From NCBI GenBank assembly GCA_018829205.1, contig JAHJUE010000019.1, positions 124,001-188,000 of the forward strand: a stretch of DNA of 64,000 bases, in the 5' to 3' direction. How positions within the stretch are numbered: position 1 is the stretch's first letter; each line of letters opens with the position of its first letter. A program made the translations under genes and the position numbers. The notes under the pieces are model-generated. The model had not been told where the DNA came from. It made no database searches and was given only the letters and a program-made list of their open reading frames with translations. Origin of the DNA: Bacteroidota bacterium. GTDB taxonomy: Bacteria; Bacteroidota; Ignavibacteria; Ignavibacteriales; Melioribacteraceae. Shown here piece by piece: positions 44,085 through 52,351 of this stretch.

Positions 44085-44756
44085 TTAAACCCTTCTTTGC
44101 CAATTAGCTACACTTGATACATTTATTTGAATGTCATTACCAACTACAACACTTGGGATAGGATCAGGCGGATATTTACCGCATGAACCGCTGATAGCTT
44201 CAAGATTATCAACTTCCCATGTTGTACCGCAAGAGTTGCAGACTAACTCATTTCCTTTTATATGAAAGGAAGTTGAATTACATGGTTCGCACATGCTAAT
44301 TGCCGTAATTACTTTCCCTTCTTCCGAAATATAGGCGAGCAGCGGAACAGTAATACCGGAACCGTTATATGAAAAGGATACAAATTTCTTATCCTTAACA
44401 ATATCTAAAGGAATAATAATTTTACCGTTTTCAACTTTAGCTGTTATTGGTACCATACCCATGGGGAATAAGGGGTAATTAACTTCATTGGCTACTGTTG
44501 GCTGTGCGTCTATTATTTTATTTGTACCGGTTGATGAGTTAAAAATAAAGAAAAACAAAACACCTATAAAAGTAAGCATTAATAATACGTTGGCGGATTT
44601 CATCTTTGATTTCTTAGGTGTTAAAACTTTTTCTCTCTTCTTGTTATTTTGTTGTTTATTGTTTTTTTGTGAAACTTCCATTCCACAATTGTGACAGAAT
44701 TTCACATTGCTTTCAAACTCGGTTCCACAATTCTTACAGAATTTATTTGACGACAT
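44085..44756 (-). CDS. Zinc-ribbon plus DUF2318 membrane-anchored protein
   Basis: 223 aa. An N-terminal zinc ribbon (FCKNCG ... FCHNCG), a transmembrane helix (about residues 53-72) and a C-terminal DUF2318 domain with CEPCNS, CNSCGTTW and a final GSCGKYPPDPIPS motif are visible. DUF2318 proteins partner with FTR1 and P19 systems for iron, or copper-dependent iron, uptake. The gene is directly upstream of the permease (10 bp) and next to the TonB receptor. Confidence 0.85.
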   Translation of the reverse strand: MSSNKFCKNCGTEFESNVKFCHNCGMEVSQKNNKQQNNKKREKVLTPKKSKMKSANVLLMLTFIGVLFFFIFNSSTGTNKIIDAQPTVANEVNYPLFPMGMVPITAKVENGKIIIPLDIVKDKKFVSFSYNGSGITVPLLAYISEEGKVITAISMCEPCNSTSFHIKGNELVCNSCGTTWEVDNLEAISGSCGKYPPDPIPSVVVGNDIQINVSSVANWQRRV

Positions 44757-44796
44757 TTTATGACTCCGTTAATCTATAATTGATTAGTTTTTTATA

Positions 44797-47004
44797 TCAA
44801 AATTTCATATTAATACCAAGCACAGGTATAGTTGGGAATACAGTCATCGAACTTCTCCTCGAATAATCGTTACTGTACATCCAGTGAATTATATTTTTGT
44901 TATTAAATAAGTTCAGTATTTCGAGATAAAGTTCGACGGGATAATTCCCAATTGCTAATTGGCGAGTTATACGTAAATCAAATCTATTGTATGCCGGGTA
45001 TCTTGCTGAGTTTTGTCCTCCGAGTATGGGATAATAATCAGAAGTAGAATTGTCGTAATAAGTTCCGGTTACAGGGGTATATGGAGTTCCGTCACCAAAT
45101 CTATATTTCGCTCCAAATGCCCAAACATCTTCAAACTTATAATTTATTACTGCACTTATTAAGTTTGTTCTGTCAAATGAAAACAATTCTTCGCTTTTTA
45201 TAATCCCTTCTTTTCTTTTTGATACCGAATATGAGTAAGACACCCATCCGGCGAAATTATCAGACGGCTTAAATTGTATGTACAGTTCAGCCCCCCTTGA
45301 ATGACCGTATCCTTCACTTGAATATCGCCAATTCATATTATTAAGAGACACTAAATCAATCATTCTTTTACTGTATAGTTCAAAGTTTACAATCAACTGC
45401 TCATTGAATTGATGTTTAATGCCTATACCGATACTTTCAGCCTTCTTAAAATCTAACTTTGAATTCTGCCCGACTTCAGACGCTGATGGTGATTGATAAT
45501 ACCAGCCGTAATCAAACGACAAACTCATGTGTTCGTTTAATGAATAAGCAATATTAAATCGAGGTGAAAAAACAGCCTTGCGTGTTTTGTCGAGGTAGTC
45601 AAACCTAATTCCGCCATTCATCTCAATATTTTTAAATGGCGCAAATTTATCTTCCACATAAAGTGAGAATAGATTATAGTTGCCTTGTGAGTTTATCTTG
45701 TAGTCTTCAAGTGTGTAAAAATTTATTTCACCTGGAATTTTAACAAATACATTATCGCTTTTGTGAACAAGCCAACCTCCCACGTGAATGTCGTGACCTG
45801 AAATTAGAATAGACATATCATTCTTTACAGCTATCTCTTTTAGATCATAATTTTCCGAAGAACTTTGGGGATAGGATGCCTGTTTATCCGAATGAGAATA
45901 GTAAACATTTGTCTCATTCAAAAGATTATCGGATAAAATAAGATTTAACCGCGCACCGTATAACTGATTATATCCATCTGATAACATCTCACCGTTAAAA
46001 TTGTCGAAATCAAAATCTCCTTTTAAGTCCTCTTTTGATGAAAGTCCAGTTAACGTAAGTTTGACTGATTCCGATAAATCAAAGTCCAGTTTACCGAAAC
46101 TGTCAATAAAATAAGGGACCGCATCATTATCGTTTTTTAAATCGGGGATCAAGCTATAAACTACATCAAAATAACTTCTTCTTAATGAAATAAATCCTGA
46201 AGCGTTTAACTGCTTAATAGGAAATTCAACTATACCGTTGAAATCCGTTAAACTAAGATTAAGTTCACCTGAAAATTTATCTTTGTTTGCTTGTTTATTA
46301 TTTATAACGAGCACCGATGATAAGCGGTCACCGTACCGTGCTGGATAACCGCCTGTATAAAACTTCACATCTTCAACCAATCTTGAATTAAAGATGCTGA
46401 ACAATCCACCACCCATAAATTCGAAATGATACGGATTTGAAAAAACAGCCCCGTCAAATAAAACTAAGTTTTCAGATGCACTTCCACCTCTCACATAGAG
46501 TTTTGAATCATCGCTCCCACTTGAAACCCCGGGAAGAGTTTGAAGTGTCCAGAAAATATCCTGAGCAGAACCTGGCGAATGCTTTATCATATTACGATCA
46601 AGTTTCGCTGTTAATCCAGAAGCATCATATTTTTCAGGTTTTGGAGTTACAATAACAGATTCTAAGCCTATAGCTTTTGTATGTAAAGAGACATTTATCT
46701 TTTTTTGAATGTTTTTATCGATTTCAAAGTTTGTCAAATACAAATCTTCATAGCCAACCATTGATACTTTTATATCATATCGTCCTGATTCTATATATAG
46801 CTCAAACTTCCCATCTATATCGGTTGATGCGCCGAGATAAGTATTAACAATAACAATATTTGCTCCAATTAAAGGCTCATTCGATTCAGCATCTTTTACC
46901 ATTCCAGTGAGAATTATCTTTTTATTAACTCCTTGAGCAGCCATATAATCGATAGCTGATAACAGCAGTAAAGAAAGAACCGCTATTTTTACTTTTGATA
47001 ACAT
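44797..47004 (-). CDS. TonB-dependent outer-membrane receptor
   Basis: 735 aa. A signal peptide, a carboxypeptidase-like beta-sandwich (GMVKDAESNEPLIGANIVI, about residues 34-52), a plug domain (about 118-235) and the beta barrel are present. The barrel ends in a short strand (TVFPTIPVLGINMKF). Such CarboxypepD-plug receptors import metal chelates or glycans. Adjacent DUF2318 and ABC genes suggest a metal-linked substrate. Its start codon shares a base with the stop of the preceding gene. Confidence 0.9.
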   Translation of the reverse strand: MLSKVKIAVLSLLLLSAIDYMAAQGVNKKIILTGMVKDAESNEPLIGANIVIVNTYLGASTDIDGKFELYIESGRYDIKVSMVGYEDLYLTNFEIDKNIQKKINVSLHTKAIGLESVIVTPKPEKYDASGLTAKLDRNMIKHSPGSAQDIFWTLQTLPGVSSGSDDSKLYVRGGSASENLVLFDGAVFSNPYHFEFMGGGLFSIFNSRLVEDVKFYTGGYPARYGDRLSSVLVINNKQANKDKFSGELNLSLTDFNGIVEFPIKQLNASGFISLRRSYFDVVYSLIPDLKNDNDAVPYFIDSFGKLDFDLSESVKLTLTGLSSKEDLKGDFDFDNFNGEMLSDGYNQLYGARLNLILSDNLLNETNVYYSHSDKQASYPQSSSENYDLKEIAVKNDMSILISGHDIHVGGWLVHKSDNVFVKIPGEINFYTLEDYKINSQGNYNLFSLYVEDKFAPFKNIEMNGGIRFDYLDKTRKAVFSPRFNIAYSLNEHMSLSFDYGWYYQSPSASEVGQNSKLDFKKAESIGIGIKHQFNEQLIVNFELYSKRMIDLVSLNNMNWRYSSEGYGHSRGAELYIQFKPSDNFAGWVSYSYSVSKRKEGIIKSEELFSFDRTNLISAVINYKFEDVWAFGAKYRFGDGTPYTPVTGTYYDNSTSDYYPILGGQNSARYPAYNRFDLRITRQLAIGNYPVELYLEILNLFNNKNIIHWMYSNDYSRRSSMTVFPTIPVLGINMKF

Positions 47005-47795
47005 TACTTCTTCCCGCCGTAAGTTTTATCAACTACATCTATTATCTGCTCTACACTGAATCTATTTTCAGCAATTTTAGTATCTATAAACTTCTTAACA
47101 TCTGTAGCCCCATTTCTATGATTGCATGTACAGTCCGTTAATTCATCAATATTACATTGACCGCAAGGACATTTAAAGGCAGAGTAAATTGCACTTCGAT
47201 CACTAAAAGTTGCAATACCGCTTTGAGTTGCTTGAGCTGCAGACTTATTCGTTTCTTCATATTTCATTAAAGAAACACCCGGCTTTAATCCGCCGTATTT
47301 GGTAATCATTGCTGTGATTATATCTGAGGTGTTCTTATTTTGTTCTAAATAATCTCTAATAAACTGTCGTTCATCCACGGCAAAATTACATTTGCAAATA
47401 TCGAGAGATTCTTCATTACAGCTCCCACAACCGCATGCAAAATTAGAAGCAATTTCAAATACTTTTGCCTCTATTACTGGGTTATCACTTCGTTCATCAA
47501 TAAATCTGTCATTATCTTGATTATATCTATTACTATTTGATGAATATATTCCCACCAGTAATAAGGCAAACAAAAATACAGAAGTGAATATCCATATTGA
47601 TTTCAATGATAACATTGCAGTTATAACAGGTTTCAATGATTTATTATTGGATGTATTTCTATTTTCATTCTCTCTTTTCTTATTCCTAATTTTCCTATTA
47701 TACGACTTGTTTGAATTGTCTAAGAGATAATTACCACATTGCTCACAATATTTTGCGTCGGCATCGTTTTGATTACCACACTTTTGACATTTCAT
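47004..47795 (-). CDS. Zinc-ribbon membrane protein with two Cys-rich repeats
   Basis: 263 aa. N-terminal zinc ribbon (CQKCGN ... CEQCGN), a basic linker, a helix (about residues 70-90), then two extracytoplasmic repeats: CGCGSCNEESLDICKCN (about 121-137) and CPCGQCNIDELTDCTCN (about 208-224), each followed by a 35-residue helical segment ending YGG. The Cys pattern resembles CcmH/NrfF or PCYCGC proteins that hold thiols for metal or haem. The architecture (zinc ribbon, helix, redox domain) copies that of the DUF2318 protein. Family uncertain. Confidence 0.75.
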   Translation of the reverse strand: MKCQKCGNQNDADAKYCEQCGNYLLDNSNKSYNRKIRNKKRENENRNTSNNKSLKPVITAMLSLKSIWIFTSVFLFALLLVGIYSSNSNRYNQDNDRFIDERSDNPVIEAKVFEIASNFACGCGSCNEESLDICKCNFAVDERQFIRDYLEQNKNTSDIITAMITKYGGLKPGVSLMKYEETNKSAAQATQSGIATFSDRSAIYSAFKCPCGQCNIDELTDCTCNHRNGATDVKKFIDTKIAENRFSVEQIIDVVDKTYGGKK

Positions 47796-47822
47796 CTTTT
47801 GAACTCCATTTTCTTAAATCGA

Positions 47823-47843
47823 GCCGCCCAAATTTCGGGCGGC
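47823..47843 (-). terminator. Terminator-like hairpin after the efflux operon
   Basis: GCCGCCC (47823-47829) and GGGCGGC (47837-47843) form a perfect 7-bp GC stem with a 7-base loop, 48 bp after the stop of the 152-aa gene. The following T run is weak. Confidence 0.55.
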
Positions 47844-47890
47844 ATTATTTATTCAAACGGTAAGGAATAATTATTCCTACACCGGCATGA

Positions 47891-48349
47891 TTATTCTTTA
47901 ACTTTAAACCCATTTTTAATCAGATTCATTTTTGCTTCTTCAACAGAAACTTCTTTTAATTTCATTTCACATAGAGGGCAGCTTCCTGCTTCATCTGAAA
48001 TTACATTCCAATCCATCATATCTTGGAAAACTTTTCCGTCTTTATTTTTGTCAATCGCCTGTAAATCAATTAGACCGTCATGTATAATTGAATCAGTCAT
48101 ATGTCCGTGCATACTTTCCTTATGCATAGATTCTTTTTTCATATCATGCATTTTATGATTTTTGTCTTTCATCATTTTATGCATCGATGTTGAGTCTTTC
48201 ATATCCATCATATGTTTATGGTCTTTACCCATCATTTTATGTTTATGTGTTGTTGAATCGGGTTTATCCTGTGCAATAGATTGCGAAGTGTTTAAGATAA
48301 ATACTAAAGCAAATGTCATTAACAAGATGGAAAGATTTCTTAACTTCAT
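47891..48349 (-). CDS. Exported His/Met-rich protein with EF-hand-like, Cys-pair domain
   Basis: 152 aa. A signal peptide (to about IAQDK) is followed by a His/Met/Lys-rich middle (HKHKMMGKDHKHMMDMKD pattern). The C-terminal 60 residues form a domain with an EF-hand-like loop (DKNKDGKVFQD) and CPLCEMKL. The same domain ends the CusB-type protein of this operon. A metal chaperone or sensor in the periplasm is likely. It is the last gene of the efflux operon. Confidence 0.8.
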   Translation of the reverse strand: MKLRNLSILLMTFALVFILNTSQSIAQDKPDSTTHKHKMMGKDHKHMMDMKDSTSMHKMMKDKNHKMHDMKKESMHKESMHGHMTDSIIHDGLIDLQAIDKNKDGKVFQDMMDWNVISDEAGSCPLCEMKLKEVSVEEAKMNLIKNGFKVKE

Positions 48350-48376
48350 TTTTAATTCTCCTTTTTTAATTATTAT

Positions 48377-48742
48377 TTAAGATTTACAAATTGGACAAAA
48401 CTTTGATACCAGAGAGCTTGTATTCCAACATTTTAAATCAGTTAATTTTAGTGAACTCGATACTTCAATAATTTGGATTTCGGTTAAAATAGTATCTGCA
48501 GAAGAAACTGATTTTGTATTGATTAAACTTCTATGCACGGAATTATCAACTTCAATAGTTTGGTTATTAAAACAGCAATCCGGATTATCCGGACAATTAT
48601 AATCATCCATTTTAGCATCAAACATTTTTACATTTATTGTTCTTTCGCCTTCAAACGACTGAGCATAAAGTGCTGCTTGAGTCGATGAGATGATGATTAT
48701 AATTACTATTGCCGACCATATTATATTATTATACTTTTTCAT
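48377..48742 (-). CDS. Exported Cys-containing protein
   Basis: 121 aa with a signal peptide (residues 1-27) and a mature part carrying CPDNPDCCFN, CWN and a terminal CPICKS. The closing CPxC recalls the CPxC(E)MK motif of its neighbours. No known family recognised; position in the efflux operon suggests metal binding. Spacing to both neighbours is about 20-30 bp. Confidence 0.6.
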   Translation of the reverse strand: MKKYNNIIWSAIVIIIIISSTQAALYAQSFEGERTINVKMFDAKMDDYNCPDNPDCCFNNQTIEVDNSVHRSLINTKSVSSADTILTEIQIIEVSSSLKLTDLKCWNTSSLVSKFCPICKS

Positions 48743-48762
48743 ACTTTCTCCAGTACTTTTTG

Positions 48763-49104
48763 CTAAACAACATTAACTGCACCGTTTTTAATTTTCACCG
48801 ACTTCTCAATAGTTGATACGAAAATCATTCCATCACCTGAAGAACCGGTTTTTCCATATTTTGCAATAACATCAATAAGCTTATCTGTCTCTGAATCTTC
48901 ACAAACAATTTCCAATTTAACAACTGTTGAATATTTTTGAACATATTCAATAGAGAAGCTGAAGGCTTTTTTATCAGCCCATTCAGCCAAGGCATTGGCA
49001 TCTAAAACTGTCATACCTTTAACACCCGCATTTTCCAACTTCTCAATTATTATGTCGGCTCTTTCTTTTCTTACGTAAGCTTTTATTTCTTTCATATTAT
49101 TCAC
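48763..49104 (-). CDS. P-II-like protein of a metal efflux operon
   Basis: 113 aa, possibly starting at the Met three residues in. The ferredoxin-like fold pattern of P-II family proteins is visible: KEIKAYVRKERADIIIEKLENAGVKGMTVLD, a T-loop region, and VVKLEIVCEDSETDKLIDVI, then GDGMIFVSTIEKSVKIK. The classical uridylylated Tyr of GlnB is not evident. P-II-like proteins next to RND metal pumps (CutA/P-II-like) are known and are thought to sense metal or nucleotide rather than nitrogen. Confidence 0.85.
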   Translation of the reverse strand: MNNMKEIKAYVRKERADIIIEKLENAGVKGMTVLDANALAEWADKKAFSFSIEYVQKYSTVVKLEIVCEDSETDKLIDVIAKYGKTGSSGDGMIFVSTIEKSVKIKNGAVNVV

Positions 49105-49126
49105 CTCTTATAGTTTCTAAAGATTT

Positions 49127-52100
49127 TTATGATTCGAGTGATAAGTTAGAATTTTGTTTTGCTATCATTTTATTAACTTCTCTTCGTTTAAGAGCATAAA
49201 ATATTGCGGGATATACAGTGAGTTCCATTATAAAGCTTGTTATAATTCCACCGACCATCGGAGCGGCGATTCTTTTCATAACATCGGAACCTATGCCTGT
49301 GCCAATTAGAATTGGGAAGAGTCCGAGCATGGTTGTCATAACCGTCATCATTTTGGGTCTAATTCTTTTAACTGCACCTTCAAAAATTGCTTCACGGAGT
49401 GAGGCGAAAGAATTCATTAAACCTTTTTTCTTAACTTTCTCATATGCTATATCAAGATAAAGCAGCATGATAACACCTGTTTCCGCATCAACTCCAACTA
49501 AGGCGATTATTCCTACCCATACCGCAACACTCATGTTAAACCCGGCAAGGTATAAAAACCAAATTGCGCCAACCATTGAAAACGGTACCGCGAGAAGTAC
49601 AATTCCAGTTTTTACAAGCGATTTAGTATTTATATATAAGAGCAAAATAACTATCAGCAAGGTTATTGGAATAACGAGAGCTAATTTTTCACTCGCCCTT
49701 TCCATATATTCGTATTGCCCGCTCCAAATAATTGAATAACCTGCAGGTAGTGTAATTTCCCTATTAATTGTTTCTTGTGCTGTTTTAACATATGTGCCCA
49801 CATCAATATTTTTTAAATCAATATAAACCCAGGCGTTAGGACGAGCATTTTCCGATTTAATAGCAGGGGGACCCTTTTTAATTTGCAAATCAGCAAGTTC
49901 AACTAAAGGAACATTCCCGCCTCCCGGAATAGGAACCAATACTCTTTTCAGTGATTCTATGTTATCCCTGTAATCTCTTTGGTAACGGAGATTGACAGGG
50001 TATCTTTCCAATCCTTCTACTGTTTTAGTAATATTCATGCCACCGACTGCAGACATTATGACATCTTGAACATCATTGATAGAAAGACCATATCTGGCAA
50101 TTGCATCCCTGTTAATTTCGAAATCTACATAATTACCGCCGACAGATCTTTCTGCGTATGCCGATCTTGTACCCGGTATTGTCTTTGCAACTTGTTCTAT
50201 TTCTTTACCTATTTTTTGAAGAACTTCAAGATCAGGTCCCGCTATTTTTATCCCGACAGGCGTTTTAATTCCTGTGGATAACATATCAATCCTTGTTTTT
50301 ATCGGCATCGTCCATGCGTTTGTTAAACCGGGAATTTGTATTGCCGAATTTAGTTCTTCAACAAGTTTATCAACCGTCATTCCCTCGCGCCATTCTTCTT
50401 TTGGTTTTAATTGAATTGTTGTTTCAATCATTGAAAGCGGAGCCGGGTCTGTTGCTGTTTCCGCCCTGCCTATTTTTCCAAACACGGTCTCTACTTCAGG
50501 AAATGTTTTGATTATTCTGTCGGTCTGCTGAATTAATTCTTTTGCCTTTGTTACTGAAATTCCGGGTAAGGTAGTAGGCATGTATAATAAATCACCTTCA
50601 TACAGGGGAGGCATAAATTCAGAGCCTAATTTTTTATAAGGATAAATCGTAAGAAGTATAAGAATAACCGCTGTCCCAATAACATACCATCTCTTATTCA
50701 TTACAAAATCAACAACCGGGTGATAAACTTTCGCTAATATTCTTGTTAATGGGTTTTCATCTTCGTGTCTCATTTTACCGCGCACGAAGAAGCCGATAAG
50801 TATCGGGACTATAGTTACTGCTAAAATGGCAGCCATACCCATAGAATAAGTCTTTGTAAATGCGAGCGGTTTAAATAATCTGCCCTCTTGCTGCTCCAAT
50901 GTAAATACCGGTAAGAAAGACACAGTAATAACTAATAGTGAATAGAATATTGAGGGACCTACTTCTTTCGCGGATTCTAAAATAACAGCCCAATGCGGCC
51001 GCTTTTGCCCGTCGGGTTTTTCCTGCTCATGAACCATGTGAGAGTGGGCGTTTTCAACCATAACAATCGCGGCATCCACCATAGCTCCTATTGCAATTGC
51101 AATACCTCCAAGTGACATTATATTAGCGTTGATTCCTTGATATTTCATAATTACGTAAGCTGCGAGCACTGCTGTCGGCAATGTAAATATTGCAACCAGA
51201 GAGCTGCGCACATGCAGAAGAAAAATAATTATGATGATCGCTACTATTACACTTTCCTCAATTAAAGTAGTTTTTAGATTATCAATTGCCGCGTCAATTA
51301 ATTCCGAGCGGTCGTATGAAGTTATTATTTTTACGTCATCAGGCAACGAGGTTTTTAATTCATCTAACCTTTGTTTAACCCTGTTAATTACATCAATCGC
51401 GTTTTCTCCAAAACGCATTACAATAATGCCGCCTACTGTTTCACCTTCGCCATTCCAATCGGCAATTCCTCTTCTTAATTCCGGTCCAATATCAATTGTT
51501 GCTACATTTTCCAAATAAACAGGCGAACCGGTTGTTGGTGAATGCCCGATTGAAACTTTTTTAAGGTCATCAATACTTTTTATATAACCAAGACCCCTAA
51601 CCATAAACTCCATTTCACTAATTTCCAGCAGCCTTCCGCCAACATCATTGTTGCTCTGCTTAATTGCCGTTTTTACTTTGCTTAACGGAATACCGTATGA
51701 AGCAAGTTTGTTAGGATCGAGATTAACCTGATATTGTTTTACGAAACCGCCTATGCTTGCTACTTCGGAAACACCCGGCAAAGCGGATAATTCATATCGT
51801 AAAAACCAATCTTGTATCGACCTTAATTCCTGCAAATCACGTTTATCGGATTGCAATACATATTGATAAACCCAGCCAAGCCCGGTTGCATCGGGGCCTA
51901 ATTGAGGAGACACACCCGCAGGGAGTTCCTTCTGCATTGAACTTAGGTATTCAAGCACACGGCTCCTTGCCCAGTAAATATCCGTACCGTCTTCAAAGAT
52001 TATGTAGACCATTGAAAAACCGAAAAAAGAATAACCCCTTACAACCGACGCAAACGGGACAGACAACATTTTTGTAGTCATCGGGTAAGTAACCTGGTCC

Positions 52101-52315
52101 TCAACAATCCTTGGACCCTGACCCGCGTATTCGGTATATATTATAACTTGAACATCACTTAGGTCAGGCAATGCGTCAACCGCTGTATTTTGTATTGACC
52201 AGATGCCGCCGCCTATAAGCGCAAGCGTTAATATTATCACCATGAATTTATTGTTTATTGACCATTCTATTAGCTTTGATATAAAACTATCTTTTTGTGT
52301 ATCGCCAGCAACCAT
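49127..52315 (-). CDS. cusA: RND heavy-metal efflux pump (CusA/CzcA family)
   Basis: 1062 aa, full length. Twelve helices in two repeats with large periplasmic loops. The N-terminal ALPDLSDVQVIIYTEY and the TM4 segment GAMVDAAIVMVENAH, and the second-half VGVDAETGVIMLLYLD, are hallmarks of the heavy-metal (HME) branch of RND pumps. The Met residues of the periplasmic cleft are compatible with copper/silver, but I cannot decide between Cu/Ag and Zn/Co/Cd from the sequence. It is encoded after cusB and cusC on the same strand. Confidence 0.95.
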   Translation of the reverse strand: MVAGDTQKDSFISKLIEWSINNKFMVIILTLALIGGGIWSIQNTAVDALPDLSDVQVIIYTEYAGQGPRIVEDQVTYPMTTKMLSVPFASVVRGYSFFGFSMVYIIFEDGTDIYWARSRVLEYLSSMQKELPAGVSPQLGPDATGLGWVYQYVLQSDKRDLQELRSIQDWFLRYELSALPGVSEVASIGGFVKQYQVNLDPNKLASYGIPLSKVKTAIKQSNNDVGGRLLEISEMEFMVRGLGYIKSIDDLKKVSIGHSPTTGSPVYLENVATIDIGPELRRGIADWNGEGETVGGIIVMRFGENAIDVINRVKQRLDELKTSLPDDVKIITSYDRSELIDAAIDNLKTTLIEESVIVAIIIIIFLLHVRSSLVAIFTLPTAVLAAYVIMKYQGINANIMSLGGIAIAIGAMVDAAIVMVENAHSHMVHEQEKPDGQKRPHWAVILESAKEVGPSIFYSLLVITVSFLPVFTLEQQEGRLFKPLAFTKTYSMGMAAILAVTIVPILIGFFVRGKMRHEDENPLTRILAKVYHPVVDFVMNKRWYVIGTAVILILLTIYPYKKLGSEFMPPLYEGDLLYMPTTLPGISVTKAKELIQQTDRIIKTFPEVETVFGKIGRAETATDPAPLSMIETTIQLKPKEEWREGMTVDKLVEELNSAIQIPGLTNAWTMPIKTRIDMLSTGIKTPVGIKIAGPDLEVLQKIGKEIEQVAKTIPGTRSAYAERSVGGNYVDFEINRDAIARYGLSINDVQDVIMSAVGGMNITKTVEGLERYPVNLRYQRDYRDNIESLKRVLVPIPGGGNVPLVELADLQIKKGPPAIKSENARPNAWVYIDLKNIDVGTYVKTAQETINREITLPAGYSIIWSGQYEYMERASEKLALVIPITLLIVILLLYINTKSLVKTGIVLLAVPFSMVGAIWFLYLAGFNMSVAVWVGIIALVGVDAETGVIMLLYLDIAYEKVKKKGLMNSFASLREAIFEGAVKRIRPKMMTVMTTMLGLFPILIGTGIGSDVMKRIAAPMVGGIITSFIMELTVYPAIFYALKRREVNKMIAKQNSNLSLES

Positions 52316-52351
52316 TTATTTATTCCTCATGAATTTTAGCGTATGCTAATT

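Noticed and set aside
49218-52077. Several long frames antisense to the RND pump gene
   Set aside because: They lie wholly inside a well-supported 1062-aa gene, have no ribosome sites and read as low-complexity shadows of the pump's codons.
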